A DNA stretch of 64,000 bases from an uncultured Eisenbergiella sp. (GCA_910585455.1 CAJUEL010000001.1:124001-188000), one strand, 5' to 3'; shown: positions 43,959 to 53,196, counted from the first letter of the stretch. The notes: generated by a model not told the origin, from the letters alone. Translations and numbers: made by a program.

Positions 43959-45962
43959 CTACCTCTGCACCGTCAGGGTTTCGGCGCAAAAGCGGTAGAG
44001 CTTTTGCCTGGAGCAGGCGTCCTCCCACAAAAAGCCGATCAGATATTCCCCCTCCGGCAGGCTGTCCCGCTCAAAGGTGACACAGACACCCGTCAGCTTC
44101 GTATTGATAATGCCGTTTAAATTCGCGTCGATATCCGGCCGGTACTGCCGCGCACAGGGCAGCTTCCAGACCTCCCTGCGGTCCGCCTCCTGCGCTACCT
44201 CGCTGGAGCCCGCCGCCAGATACCCTTTTTCCACCGGTTTAAGCAGCAGGGAAAAATCATACCGGCAGTTATCCACCATCAGCGCCCAGGTCCAGCCCTG
44301 AATCATCCAGTCGCCTCTACCCGGCTGCCCGGTCCGCCACTTCTGCATATCTCCCGCAAATTCAATGCCCATCCGCAGCACCTCGTTATGCCACCCGGGC
44401 AAAAGCCCGCCCTCTATTTTCTGAGGTTGCCGCTTCTCGACCCGTTTGTCAAAATCATACCGGCAGCCCGTGAAATATTCCGCATCCAGCACATCGGAAA
44501 TCAGATACCGGTGATAATAAGGGTCCGTCCCGTAAAGGGAAGGATGGAGCTCGTAAAGCATATTCAGCTCATGGTGCAGACGGCGCAGCTTTTCCGTGCT
44601 GTCGTCCGCGCCGCGGCTCAAGGACTCATGGTGAACCAGCGTCACGTCATTGCGCACCACGTTGACATAGCCCAGATCATACAGATGATAACAAAATTCC
44701 ACATCGTTAAACGCTACCCTAAGCTTTTCATTGAAGCCGCCCGCTTCCTCGTAAACGCTCTTTTTCACCAGCAGGCACGCCCCGGTCACCCCCAGCGCAT
44801 CGAAGGCGAGGCGGTTCTTTTTAAAATAGTATTCGTTGGCATCGGACCGAAACTGCAGCTTGTGGGCAGGTCCCAGATGAATGTTGGTAATGCCCGCGTG
44901 CTGGATGATTTCGGTGCCCGGATAAATCAGCTTCGCGCCCACCGCCCCCACATGGGGCAGCACCGCCTTTTCCATCATCCGCTCCAGCCAGTCGTCCTGG
45001 GTGATTTCAATATCGTCGTTCAGCAGCAAAATGTAATCGCCGGACGCCATGGATACGCCGATGTTGCACATTCTGGAAAAATTAAACTCCATCGGCTCAT
45101 AGTGATAGCAAAAACGATATTCGGGCATGAGCATATCCCGCATCCGTTCGATCCGCGCCCGGTTTTCTTCACTGCTGCCATTGTCCACCACGATAATCTC
45201 CAGATCCCGGTAGGTGCTGGATTCCAGCACGGAATGGATACAGTTGGAAAGCACCCGGGGATGATCCTTGCTGGGGATGACGATGGATACCTTTCCGGCA
45301 GGGACAAGGGGCCAGCCCCGCCTTTTGTATGCCGCGCGCTTTAAATCGTTAAAGCGCGCCTCCTGCCCCCAGACGCTGATTTTTTTCCGATGCAAAAGCA
45401 CGCTGTCCAGATGCTGGGCACAGCCTGTGATTTCCACCGCTTTCAGCACAAAATCATAGATATTTCTCTGGAAATCATTCTCTCCCAGCCATTTAACCCG
45501 CTCTGCTTCCTCCCGGCGCACCGCAAAAAAGCCGCCGAAATAAAAATAAGAAATCAGCGTATCCGGCGACCAGTCCGGCTTCAGCCATGGATTGTGCCGC
45601 ACGCCCTCTGCATCGATCTCATCTTCATCCGCATAGAGAATGACCGTTTCCGGATGGCGCGAAAAATAATCCGCCACCAGCGAAAGCTCCCGCGTATCCG
45701 GCGCGGCATCCTCCCCATGAAAAACCAGAATATCCGCATTTTTATAATGAGAAAAGGAAAAAGTCTCATTGCATTCATTGAAGGCTACGACCTCCAGCCT
45801 GAGCTCTTTTCCCTTTAAGGAAAGCCCTTCCCGCTCCTGCGCCTCCTTTTCCCGTATCCAGCTGTCATAGGAAATGTCCTGCCGGGCGATCTGCTCCCCG
45901 TACCATTTATACCGCTTATGCACCAGCTCCTGCTGCAGCCTGTCTTTTATTTTCGAAACCAA
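43959..45962 (-). CDS. Large glycosyltransferase with a GT2 domain
   Basis: 667 residues. The N-terminal 200 residues form a degenerate GT2-like domain (ILYADEDEIDAEGVRHNPWLKP keeps a DED motif). A complete GT2 domain follows at about 225-500 (VSIVIPSKDHPRVLSNCI, VVDNGSSEENRARI, LLLNDDIEITQDDWLERMM, VTGACLLVKKSVYEEAGG). The C-terminal 150 residues form a beta-rich domain of unknown role (DWMIQGWTWALMVDN). The start is TTG inside the last codons of the upstream methyltransferase gene, after AGGAAG, so the two overlap by 16 bases and are coupled. Confidence 0.88.
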   Translation of the reverse strand: MVSKIKDRLQQELVHKRYKWYGEQIARQDISYDSWIREKEAQEREGLSLKGKELRLEVVAFNECNETFSFSHYKNADILVFHGEDAAPDTRELSLVADYFSRHPETVILYADEDEIDAEGVRHNPWLKPDWSPDTLISYFYFGGFFAVRREEAERVKWLGENDFQRNIYDFVLKAVEITGCAQHLDSVLLHRKKISVWGQEARFNDLKRAAYKRRGWPLVPAGKVSIVIPSKDHPRVLSNCIHSVLESSTYRDLEIIVVDNGSSEENRARIERMRDMLMPEYRFCYHYEPMEFNFSRMCNIGVSMASGDYILLLNDDIEITQDDWLERMMEKAVLPHVGAVGAKLIYPGTEIIQHAGITNIHLGPAHKLQFRSDANEYYFKKNRLAFDALGVTGACLLVKKSVYEEAGGFNEKLRVAFNDVEFCYHLYDLGYVNVVRNDVTLVHHESLSRGADDSTEKLRRLHHELNMLYELHPSLYGTDPYYHRYLISDVLDAEYFTGCRYDFDKRVEKRQPQKIEGGLLPGWHNEVLRMGIEFAGDMQKWRTGQPGRGDWMIQGWTWALMVDNCRYDFSLLLKPVEKGYLAAGSSEVAQEADRREVWKLPCARQYRPDIDANLNGIINTKLTGVCVTFERDSLPEGEYLIGFLWEDACSRQKLYRFCAETLTVQR

Positions 45963-48148
45963 TGACGCTTCCTCCCTGTTGTCATCTTCGCCCGGATATC
46001 CGCCAGCATCTGCGCCGACAGGCGGGCGATCCTCGCCTCTATCACCAGCATGCCGCCGGACATCGCCCCGGTCACAACGTCTGTCTTCCCGCCGTCCTCC
46101 CGGCCTGCGCTGTCCGGCTGCTCTGTCTGATCCAGTCTGTCAAGGGCGTCCAGCCGGATGTTGATGTTCGGATCCGCATCCTCAAATAACACGGTCGGCA
46201 TGCCTGTCCGCGCTGCCGCCTCCTCCCCGTCCTCCAGCACTGTGCCGTTTGTGACCACCACCTGCCCCAGCTGTTCTCCCGTCAGCCTGCGCCCGCAGTA
46301 TGTGACCGCCTCCACGCGCACAAGACAGGGCTCCTCTGCGGGATCCAGGCGGATTCCCGCAGTTTTCTCCCGGCAGATAATTTCCGCCCGGATTTTATCA
46401 TTGGTCAGATTGCTGTCTTCTATATAATAGGAATGTTCTGCGCTATAGCCCTCTCCGAAATCCTCAAACACCTGCATCCGCTTCTGTCCGGTCACCGCAA
46501 AATATTCCTGCACGGGAACCGCCTTATTGCCGATCAGGTGGCGGATATCCGTCACCGCCATGCGCCTTCTTCCGTCCTTATTTTGCATCACGAACCGCTG
46601 AAATTCCGCCTCCCTGCGCTCGATTCCGGCAACGGTTCTTTCATCCATGCCCAGACGCTCCATCGCCCTTTGCACGATCGGATTGTCCTTCCGTTTCCTG
46701 TTTTCCAGTCCGTAGCAGTACAGAGCGCGCTGCGCGATCTCCTCGGGCAAAATTTCATCCTGTGCCCATTCGTAATCGATCATCGTCCATACATCGCCCT
46801 GCACGCAGATATTGGAAAAAATCAGATCGAAATTCTGCTTCTGTCCGGCAGCGTTCCATTCCAGAATGCTCCGGTAGCGCTCCAGCAGAGCAAAAAAGCC
46901 GTCCGCATCCTTTTTTTGCAGGCACCCGTCCAGCAGTTCTTCCAGCGTCACCGCATTCTCCAGAAATTCCAGCTCCACATAAGCGTTTCCGTCCGCATCC
47001 CGCTTTTCCCAAAGCCGGTTCACACGCAGCGTACTGCCCGCAAACCGCGCCTCAAAAACGCGGTAATTGAGCGCCAGCGCATGAATGTGCTCCTGCGCCT
47101 CTTTCCTGGCCGCGTGCTTACGCACATATTTCTTTCCGGAAAAATCCTGTCCGATGTCGGTCCGGATACACAAATGCGCCGCACGGTCATTGGAAAAGCG
47201 GCTGTAGAGCGTTTCCGGCGCGGGTCCTGTCACCACGAGATAGGAATTGCTGTACAGCGGAAAAAGCCCTTCCCGGATCAGCATGTCAAACACATTTTTT
47301 TCATCAAACAAAAGCATCCTGTCCCTGTCGAAATTGCGCAGATTATTGGAAAGCTCTCCCACTCTGGGCAGGTAGCCGTCAGAATAGACCATGGTCATAA
47401 ACTTGTAATCGGGATAAGGGTAGTAAAAACGGTATTCCCGCTCCCCGCATTCCTGCAAAATCCGTTCCAGCCCGCCCTTTGTGAAGGTGCGCACCACGCC
47501 GCCCTCCGGATAATCCTCCAGCCCGGAAAAAAAAGTGCCCAGATGATCCTCCCGGCAGCCCGCCCAGTATTTTAAGCCCATCTTATTTTCGATGGCGATG
47601 ACAACGCGCCCGCCCGGCTTCACATGCTTTTTGATGATATGATAAAAATCTACAAAGGGCGTATCGCTGTTCATATAGCTCTGGGCATATTCAAATACGC
47701 CGATCAGGCATACATAATCATAATCGTTGGAAAGCTCCGGCTCGATATCAGAAAAATTGCCCACATGAATCGTGATATTATCGCATTCCCGGTGACGCAG
47801 GGCATTGATCGTGCTGCGCTTTTTGGAAAGCTCCACGCAGGTCACGCTGCCCGCGCGCCTGGCAAGGCTTCCTGTGATCGCGCCGCAGCCTGCGCCCACC
47901 TCCAGCACCTTCATGCTCTTATCCAGGGGAAGCCACTCCACAATATTCTCCCGCAGATCGGACAGATGGTACAAAAGCTCCCAGCTGTGACGATCCCGGA
48001 TCACATCCGGGTACTCCTCTTCTCCCCTGTCCCGCACCACTGCCAGCAGCTCGTCCTCCGACGCGCCGTCACAGTAAAAATCTTCCCCCGGATAATGGGT
48101 AAAATCCAATGTCACATTTCCGATTTTCTCCGTCTTTGCATTCGCCAT
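45947..48148 (-). CDS. Methyltransferase with kinase-like domain, possible polysaccharide chain terminator
   Basis: 733 residues. Residues 60-210 form a class I SAM-dependent methyltransferase (motif I VLEVGAGCGAITGSLA, then VELSKKRSTINAL, and GGRVVIAIENKMGLKYW). Residues 300-470 resemble a small-molecule or sugar kinase fold: KYVRKHAARKEAQEH for a Lys/Glu pair, NFDLIFSNICV where catalytic Asp and Asn are expected, and TMIDYEWAQDE for the metal Asp. The C-terminal 200 residues hold a beta-rich region. Gram-negative WbdD has methyltransferase plus kinase domains, caps O-antigen chains and works with a Wzt ATPase. Here a Wzt-like ATPase gene precedes it by two bases. The capping role is inference. 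Confidence 0.75.
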   Translation of the reverse strand: MANAKTEKIGNVTLDFTHYPGEDFYCDGASEDELLAVVRDRGEEEYPDVIRDRHSWELLYHLSDLRENIVEWLPLDKSMKVLEVGAGCGAITGSLARRAGSVTCVELSKKRSTINALRHRECDNITIHVGNFSDIEPELSNDYDYVCLIGVFEYAQSYMNSDTPFVDFYHIIKKHVKPGGRVVIAIENKMGLKYWAGCREDHLGTFFSGLEDYPEGGVVRTFTKGGLERILQECGEREYRFYYPYPDYKFMTMVYSDGYLPRVGELSNNLRNFDRDRMLLFDEKNVFDMLIREGLFPLYSNSYLVVTGPAPETLYSRFSNDRAAHLCIRTDIGQDFSGKKYVRKHAARKEAQEHIHALALNYRVFEARFAGSTLRVNRLWEKRDADGNAYVELEFLENAVTLEELLDGCLQKKDADGFFALLERYRSILEWNAAGQKQNFDLIFSNICVQGDVWTMIDYEWAQDEILPEEIAQRALYCYGLENRKRKDNPIVQRAMERLGMDERTVAGIERREAEFQRFVMQNKDGRRRMAVTDIRHLIGNKAVPVQEYFAVTGQKRMQVFEDFGEGYSAEHSYYIEDSNLTNDKIRAEIICREKTAGIRLDPAEEPCLVRVEAVTYCGRRLTGEQLGQVVVTNGTVLEDGEEAAARTGMPTVLFEDADPNINIRLDALDRLDQTEQPDSAGREDGGKTDVVTGAMSGGMLVIEARIARLSAQMLADIRAKMTTGRKRHWFRK

Positions 48149-48150
48149 GT

Positions 48151-49443
48151 TCAGATGTCCTTCACTTCCACGCGGGATTCCATATCAAAATAGCCCACCG
48201 TATCCTTGTCGGAAACTACGGTGAGGTTGCATACGTCATAAAGCCTGTGATACACCACAAAATTGTCCTTTTCGTACCCCGTCACCCCCAGGGAAATCAG
48301 ATAATCGCCCCCCTGCAGGCGCATTTTCTGCGTGAAGCTGATCTCCTTGGTCTGCCCCGCGCTCACCCCGTCTAAAAAGCTCTTCTCAACCATCGTATTG
48401 GTGCCCGTGATCTCCACACCCTTAATGTTTTTGATGGAAAGGGCAAAAATCGGCGCCGGCAGATCCCGATGGATTTTCACCTTCATATGCACGGAAAATT
48501 CGTCGCCCTTTAAAATCGCCGTAGTCTGTACCCCTTTGGCATCGGTGAGGAAATAATCCACGATCTCCGCTTCCTTTGAGCCATATTCCAGCGTTTCCGG
48601 ATTCAGCCCCGCCTGCTGGCGCTTTCGCCGCTCTAAGGCTGCCCGCACATCCGCATCCGCAGTCAGATCTGGCACATCCTGCCCGCCCTTTGGCGCCTCG
48701 TACTGTCCCACCAGCACCTGCTTGTAGGCGTCTATCATTTCCTTCGGACTGCCCTCCCCGAGCTTGACACCCTGATTTAACAGAACCGCCCGGTCACAGT
48801 ATTTGCTGATGGCGCTTAAATCATGACTGACAAACAGGATCGTCTTTCCCTTCTTTTTGAATTCCTCAAATTTGCGATAGCATTTCGCCTGGAAAAACAC
48901 GTCCCCCACGGAAAGCGCCTCATCCACGATGAGGATTTCCGGATCGATGTTGATTGCCACAGCGAACGCGAGGCGCACAAACATACCACTGGAGTAGGTT
49001 TTTACAGGCTGATACACATAATCGTCAATATCCGCAAAGTTCAGAATATCCTGCAGCTTTTCATCGATCTCCTTTTCCGAAAAGCCCAGCATCATCCCGT
49101 TTAAATATATATTCTCAATCCCGTTGTATTCCATGTTAAAGCCTGCGCCCAGCTCCAGAAGCGCGCTGATGCGCCCGTGCACCTCCACCGTGCCCGAGGT
49201 CTCATGCAGCACACCGGTGATGATCTTCAAAATCGTGGACTTGCCGGAGCCGTTCGTACCGATGATGCCCACGCATTCCCCCCGGCGTATGTCCAGACAT
49301 ACGTCCCGCAGCGCATAGTGCTCGGTAAAGCGGGGGCTGCGGGATAGTCCCAGCGCCTCTGCGACCCGGTCCCGGTTGCGCTTATATAGCTTGTATACTT
49401 TATTCAGGTCCTCCACATGGATGACGAGTTCTCTTTCTTCCAT
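48151..49443 (-). CDS. wzt: Polysaccharide ABC exporter ATPase with Wzt-type C-terminal domain
   Basis: 430 residues. The N-terminal ATPase has Walker A GTNGSGKST (62-70), signature YSSGMFVRLAFAV and Walker B EILIVDEALSVGD. The C-terminal domain (about 270-430) has the Wzt_C hallmarks EYGSKEAEIVDYFLTDAKG and GGDYLISLGVTG. In E. coli O9a this domain binds the capped end of the glycan and gates export. The TagH teichoic-acid ATPase lacks this type of domain, so the substrate is more likely a capped heteropolysaccharide. It is separated from the permease gene by an inserted 30-bp palindrome. Confidence 0.93.
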   Translation of the reverse strand: MEERELVIHVEDLNKVYKLYKRNRDRVAEALGLSRSPRFTEHYALRDVCLDIRRGECVGIIGTNGSGKSTILKIITGVLHETSGTVEVHGRISALLELGAGFNMEYNGIENIYLNGMMLGFSEKEIDEKLQDILNFADIDDYVYQPVKTYSSGMFVRLAFAVAINIDPEILIVDEALSVGDVFFQAKCYRKFEEFKKKGKTILFVSHDLSAISKYCDRAVLLNQGVKLGEGSPKEMIDAYKQVLVGQYEAPKGGQDVPDLTADADVRAALERRKRQQAGLNPETLEYGSKEAEIVDYFLTDAKGVQTTAILKGDEFSVHMKVKIHRDLPAPIFALSIKNIKGVEITGTNTMVEKSFLDGVSAGQTKEISFTQKMRLQGGDYLISLGVTGYEKDNFVVYHRLYDVCNLTVVSDKDTVGYFDMESRVEVKDI

Positions 49444-49491
49444 ACCGGTTTCCTTTCGCCGCGTTTCCCTGCCGCACCGCAGCCTTTCCTC

Positions 49492-49521
49492 GTTACTATT
49501 CAGACACGTCTGAATAGTAAC
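49492..49521. mobile_element. Perfect 30-bp palindromic insertion with exact 8-bp target duplication
   Basis: Perfect arms GTTACTATTCAGAC and GTCTGAATAGTAAC around AC. The flanks are exact 8-bp direct repeats, CTTTCCTC at 49484-49491 and 49522-49529. It lies between wzm and wzt inside an operon; the right copy of the duplication runs two bases into the wzm stop region. Confidence 0.85.
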
Positions 49522-49527
49522 CTTTCC

Positions 49528-50511
49528 TCACATGATATCCGCGAAATGTATTTTCAGCTTCTTGTAAATCACCGCGCCCAGAATGAACAGCACCACCGTG
49601 ATCACCCAGAAATAAACCGTGGAATAAAAATCCTCCCAGAACCACTGCTGTCCGTAAATGGCGTTCCGATAGCCCTCCACGATGTACACCAGCGGATTGA
49701 TCTTTAAAAACATCTGGGTGCGGATGCCCACGCCGTTAATATTCCACAGAATCGGCGTCGCCCACATGCCGATCTGCAGGCAGATATTGATGATGGACTG
49801 CAGATCCCGGAAAAAAATCACGACGGAACAGGTGGTATAGCTGATCGCCAGCACGAACACGAACATGCAGGCGCTGTAATAAAAGACCTGCAGGGTGTAA
49901 ACCGTCGGATAATAGCCATAAATGCATCCAATCACCAGCGCCACCACCACGAAAAAGGCGTGAACAAAGGTCGCAGCAATGATCTTGATGATCGGCAGCA
50001 CGCTGATCTTGAAAACAACCTTTTTGACCAGATAATTGTATTCCAGAAGCGCCATAGTAGCGCTGGTGAGCGTCTCCGTAAAATAAAACCAGGGCACCAT
50101 GCCCGCCGTCAGAAACAGGACGAAGGGGACCTCCCCCGGGGTGGGCGGACGGCGGTCCGGCATCACCACGTCAAACACCACATAATACATGCCGATCGTG
50201 ATGACCGGCTGCACCAGCGCCCAGAATGCGCCCATATAGGAACCCGCATAGCGCTTCTTGAAATCGCTCTTTGCCAGCTTCCAGATCAGCCGCCTGTTCT
50301 GATACAGCTCCTTTGGCAGCACCGTAATTTTATCATAAAGGATCGTAAAAGCGACGATTGCGGCGATGATCAACAGACAGGCGATGATCTTTTTCATCAG
50401 CTCGTCCTGCTGGTCCGCCAGCGGATTGTGATACCCGATAATAACCGCGCCAAGGATCACCATCAGCACTGTGAAGATGGTGATCCCTGTCTTTTTGCTC
50501 ATTTTTTTCAT
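49528..50511 (-). CDS. wzm: Polysaccharide ABC exporter permease (ABC-2 type)
   Basis: A 327-residue permease. It has two extra N-terminal helices (about residues 7-25 and 40-60), then the ABC-2 core with six helices from about residue 100: AFWALVQPVITIGMYYVVF, VPFVLFLTAGMVPWFYF and QIGMWATPILWNINGVG. It is of the Wzm/TagG/RgpC kind, exporting lipid-linked glycans. It begins one base after the rfbC stop and partners the Wzt-type ATPase encoded next. Confidence 0.93.
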   Translation of the reverse strand: MKKMSKKTGITIFTVLMVILGAVIIGYHNPLADQQDELMKKIIACLLIIAAIVAFTILYDKITVLPKELYQNRRLIWKLAKSDFKKRYAGSYMGAFWALVQPVITIGMYYVVFDVVMPDRRPPTPGEVPFVLFLTAGMVPWFYFTETLTSATMALLEYNYLVKKVVFKISVLPIIKIIAATFVHAFFVVVALVIGCIYGYYPTVYTLQVFYYSACMFVFVLAISYTTCSVVIFFRDLQSIINICLQIGMWATPILWNINGVGIRTQMFLKINPLVYIVEGYRNAIYGQQWFWEDFYSTVYFWVITVVLFILGAVIYKKLKIHFADIM

Positions 50512-50512
50512 T

Positions 50513-51067
50513 TTATTTTCCCGTATATTCCAAAAAGCCCGGATGCTTCTGATCCTTATCCGATAAAATCACCTCTGTGCCCTCCGGGATCGGCCATTCC
50601 ACACCGATGTCCGGATCGTTCCAGGCGATGCCGCCCTCATCATTCGGATGATAAAAATCCGAGCACTTGTAGGCGAATTCCGCATAATCGGAAAGCACCA
50701 GAAAGCCGTGGGCGAAATTTTTCGGCACAAAAAACTGCTTTTTATTCTCTTCGGAGAGCACCACACCATACCACTGTCCGTAGGTGGGAGAGCCCTCGCG
50801 CAAATCCACCGCCACGTCAAAGACTTCTCCCTTCAACACGCGCACCAGCTTGTCCTGGGGGAAATTGATCTGAAAATGCAGTCCCCGCAAAACGCCCTTC
50901 CGGGATGCGGACTGATTGTCCTGCACGAATACCTGATCGATGCCCGCCGCCTTAAAATCATTGTAATTATAGGATTCCATGAAATAGCCCCTGTTATCCA
51001 CGCGGACCTCGGGCGTGATCACCTTTAATCCCTCAATATGACATGTCTCAACCGTAATTTTTCCCAT
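50513..51067 (-). CDS. rfbC: dTDP-4-dehydrorhamnose 3,5-epimerase
   Basis: The third step of dTDP-L-rhamnose synthesis. The 184-residue cupin protein has the conserved opening VITPEVRVDNRGYFMESYN, SRKGVLRGLHFQ with the catalytic His, VAVDLREGSPTYGQW and FAHGFLVLSDYAEFAYKCS. A hairpin leader shared with lspA ends just before its AAGGAG ribosome site. It is followed immediately by wzm. Confidence 0.97.
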   Translation of the reverse strand: MGKITVETCHIEGLKVITPEVRVDNRGYFMESYNYNDFKAAGIDQVFVQDNQSASRKGVLRGLHFQINFPQDKLVRVLKGEVFDVAVDLREGSPTYGQWYGVVLSEENKKQFFVPKNFAHGFLVLSDYAEFAYKCSDFYHPNDEGGIAWNDPDIGVEWPIPEGTEVILSDKDQKHPGFLEYTGK

Positions 51068-51080
51068 TTTTATACTCCTT

Positions 51081-51131
51081 GTGCGCTTTAGCGCACATAC
51101 TAATCAATAGTTTGGAAATTTATTTCCAAAC
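51081..51131 (-). repeat. Hairpin leader repeat upstream of rfbC (copy 2)
   Basis: On the minus strand a 10-bp palindrome arm pair (GTTTGGAAAT/ATTTCCAAAC) is followed by CTATTGATTAGTAT and a second palindrome, GTGCGCTAAAGCGCAC. The AAGGAGTATAAAA ribosome site and ATG come next. Copy 1 lies before lspA. Confidence 0.7.
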
Positions 51132-51148
51132 TTGATATCCTCTCCCTC

Positions 51149-52018
51149 TTAAAGGCCGTTTGCCACTTCCACCAGATATTTGCCGTAATTGGTCTTCATC
51201 AGCGGCTCCGCCAGCTTAAGAAGCTGCTCCCTGTCGATAAAGCCCCTGCGGAACGCGATTTCCTCGATGCAGGAAATATACATCCCCTGCCGCTTCTGCA
51301 CCGCCGCCACGAAGTCCGCCGCATCCAGCAGCGCATCGTGGTTGCCCGTATCCAGCCAGGCAAAGCCTCTTCCCAGCGTTTCCACCATCAGCGTTCCCCG
51401 TCTTAAATATTCATTATTGATGGAGGTGATTTCAATCTCTCCCCGGGCCGAGGGCTTGACATTTTTGGCAATTTCCACCACATCGTTGTCATAAAAATAC
51501 AGTCCGGGCACCGCATAATTGCTCTTTGGATGCGCCGGCTTTTCCTCAATGGAAAGCGCTTTGCCGTTTTCATCGAACTCCACCACGCCGTATTCTCTTG
51601 GATCCCGCACGAAATAGCCGAAGATCGTCGCGCCCTTCTCCCGCATCGCCGCCTGCCGCAGCACTCTGGAAAAGCTCTGCCCATAGAAAATATTGTCCCC
51701 CAAAACCAGCGCCACGCTGTCCGTTCCGATGAAATGCTCACCGATCAAAAACGCGTCCGCCAGCCCCCTGGGATACTCCTGCACCGCATAGGACATGGAC
51801 AGCCCCAGCTGCTCCCCGTCGCCGAACAGGTCCTCAAAGACCGGCAGATCCCGGGGCGTGGAAATGATCAGGATTTCCCGGATGCCCGCCAGCATCAGCG
51901 TGGAAAGAGGGTAATAAATCATCGGTTTATCGTACACCGGCATGATCTGCTTGGAAATCGCCTTGGTCAGAGGATAGAGGCGGGTTCCGGAGCCGCCTGC
52001 CAGAATGATTCCTTTCAT
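51149..52018 (-). CDS. rfbA: Glucose-1-phosphate thymidylyltransferase
   Basis: The first step of dTDP-rhamnose synthesis (glucose-1-phosphate plus dTTP). 289 residues, the standard RmlA length, with nucleotide loop LAGGSGTRLYPLT, KPMIYYPLSTLMLAG, VLGDNIFYGQ (metal Asp) and EEKPAHPKSNYAVPGLYFYD. It receives glucose-1-phosphate from the pgcA product. It follows rfbB by 41 bases, with AAGGAG before the ATG. Confidence 0.97.
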   Translation of the reverse strand: MKGIILAGGSGTRLYPLTKAISKQIMPVYDKPMIYYPLSTLMLAGIREILIISTPRDLPVFEDLFGDGEQLGLSMSYAVQEYPRGLADAFLIGEHFIGTDSVALVLGDNIFYGQSFSRVLRQAAMREKGATIFGYFVRDPREYGVVEFDENGKALSIEEKPAHPKSNYAVPGLYFYDNDVVEIAKNVKPSARGEIEITSINNEYLRRGTLMVETLGRGFAWLDTGNHDALLDAADFVAAVQKRQGMYISCIEEIAFRRGFIDREQLLKLAEPLMKTNYGKYLVEVANGL

Positions 52019-52059
52019 AATGAAATCTCCTTTGGGTCTATAATATCCGGGCCTGCCCG

Positions 52060-53139
52060 TCAGATTTTGTACATCTCGCTGTAATACTTCTGGTAATCAC
52101 CGCTGGTCACATTCTTCATCCAGTCCTCGTGCTCAAAATACCAGGCGATGGTCTTTTTAATCCCTTCTTTGAACATGGTCTCCGGATACCAGCCGATCTC
52201 CGCCTTGATCTTGTCCGGCGCAATCGCGTACCTTCTGTCGTGCCCTTTCCGGTCTTCCACATAAGTGATCAGATCCTCGCTCACCAGCGCCTTTCGCGGA
52301 TCATCTGCGGGAAGCATTTCCTGCAGCGTCTCTATGATGATTTTGATGATCTCAATATTCTGCTTTTCGTTATGCCCGCCTACATTGTAGGTCTCAAACA
52401 GCCTGCCCTGCTCCTGCACCATGTCGATCGCCTTCGCGTGATCCTCCACATACAGCCAGTCCCGCACGTTTTTGCCGTCGCCGTATACCGGCAGCTTCTT
52501 GCCCTGCAGCGCGTTGTTGATGATCAGGGGAATCAGCTTTTCCGGGAACTGGTAGGGCCCGTAATTGTTGGAGCAGTTGGTAATATTTGCCGGGAAATGG
52601 TAGGTGTCCATATAGGACTTCACCAGCATGTCCGCTCCTGCCTTACTGGCAGAATATGGGCTGTGAGGCGCATAGGGCGTGGTCTCATAAAAATATCCGC
52701 CGTCCTCTTCCAGAGAACCGTACACCTCGTCCGTGGAAACGTGCAGGAACCTTTTGCCCGGCAGATAGGTGCCGTCAGGCTGCTCCCATGCCTTTTTGGC
52801 ACAGTTTAACATCACCGCCGTGCCCAGCACGTTGGTCTGCACAAACACCTCCGGATAGACGATGCTCCTGTCCACATGAGACTCCGCCGCAAAATGTACC
52901 ACCCTGTCAATATCGTTTTCCGCAAAAATCTTTTCAATCGCTTCCCTATCGCAGATATCAGCCTTCACAAACGTATAATTGGGACGCTTTTCCACCTCCC
53001 GCAGATTCTCCGGATTGCCCGCATAGGTCAGCGCATCCACATTGATGATGCGGATTTCATCCCCGTATTTTTTGAACATATAATGAATATAATTGGAGCC
53101 TATAAAGCCGGCGCCTCCTGTCACAAGGTAAGTCCTCAT
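52060..53139 (-). CDS. rfbB: dTDP-glucose 4,6-dehydratase
   Basis: The second step of dTDP-rhamnose synthesis. A 359-residue extended SDR with NAD motif GGAGFIGSN, the active-site STDEVYGSLEEDGG (Thr/Asp/Glu) and the YSASKAG catalytic Tyr-Lys pair. The ATG at 53139 follows AGGAGG; the in-frame extension upstream overlaps the promoter. The fourth enzyme, RfbD reductase, is not in the window. Confidence 0.97.
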   Translation of the reverse strand: MRTYLVTGGAGFIGSNYIHYMFKKYGDEIRIINVDALTYAGNPENLREVEKRPNYTFVKADICDREAIEKIFAENDIDRVVHFAAESHVDRSIVYPEVFVQTNVLGTAVMLNCAKKAWEQPDGTYLPGKRFLHVSTDEVYGSLEEDGGYFYETTPYAPHSPYSASKAGADMLVKSYMDTYHFPANITNCSNNYGPYQFPEKLIPLIINNALQGKKLPVYGDGKNVRDWLYVEDHAKAIDMVQEQGRLFETYNVGGHNEKQNIEIIKIIIETLQEMLPADDPRKALVSEDLITYVEDRKGHDRRYAIAPDKIKAEIGWYPETMFKEGIKKTIAWYFEHEDWMKNVTSGDYQKYYSEMYKI

Positions 53140-53196
53140 TCTCTGCTTCCTCCTGTCAATCCTGCCCATTTTTGGCGCAGGAACCCAATTTTTATT

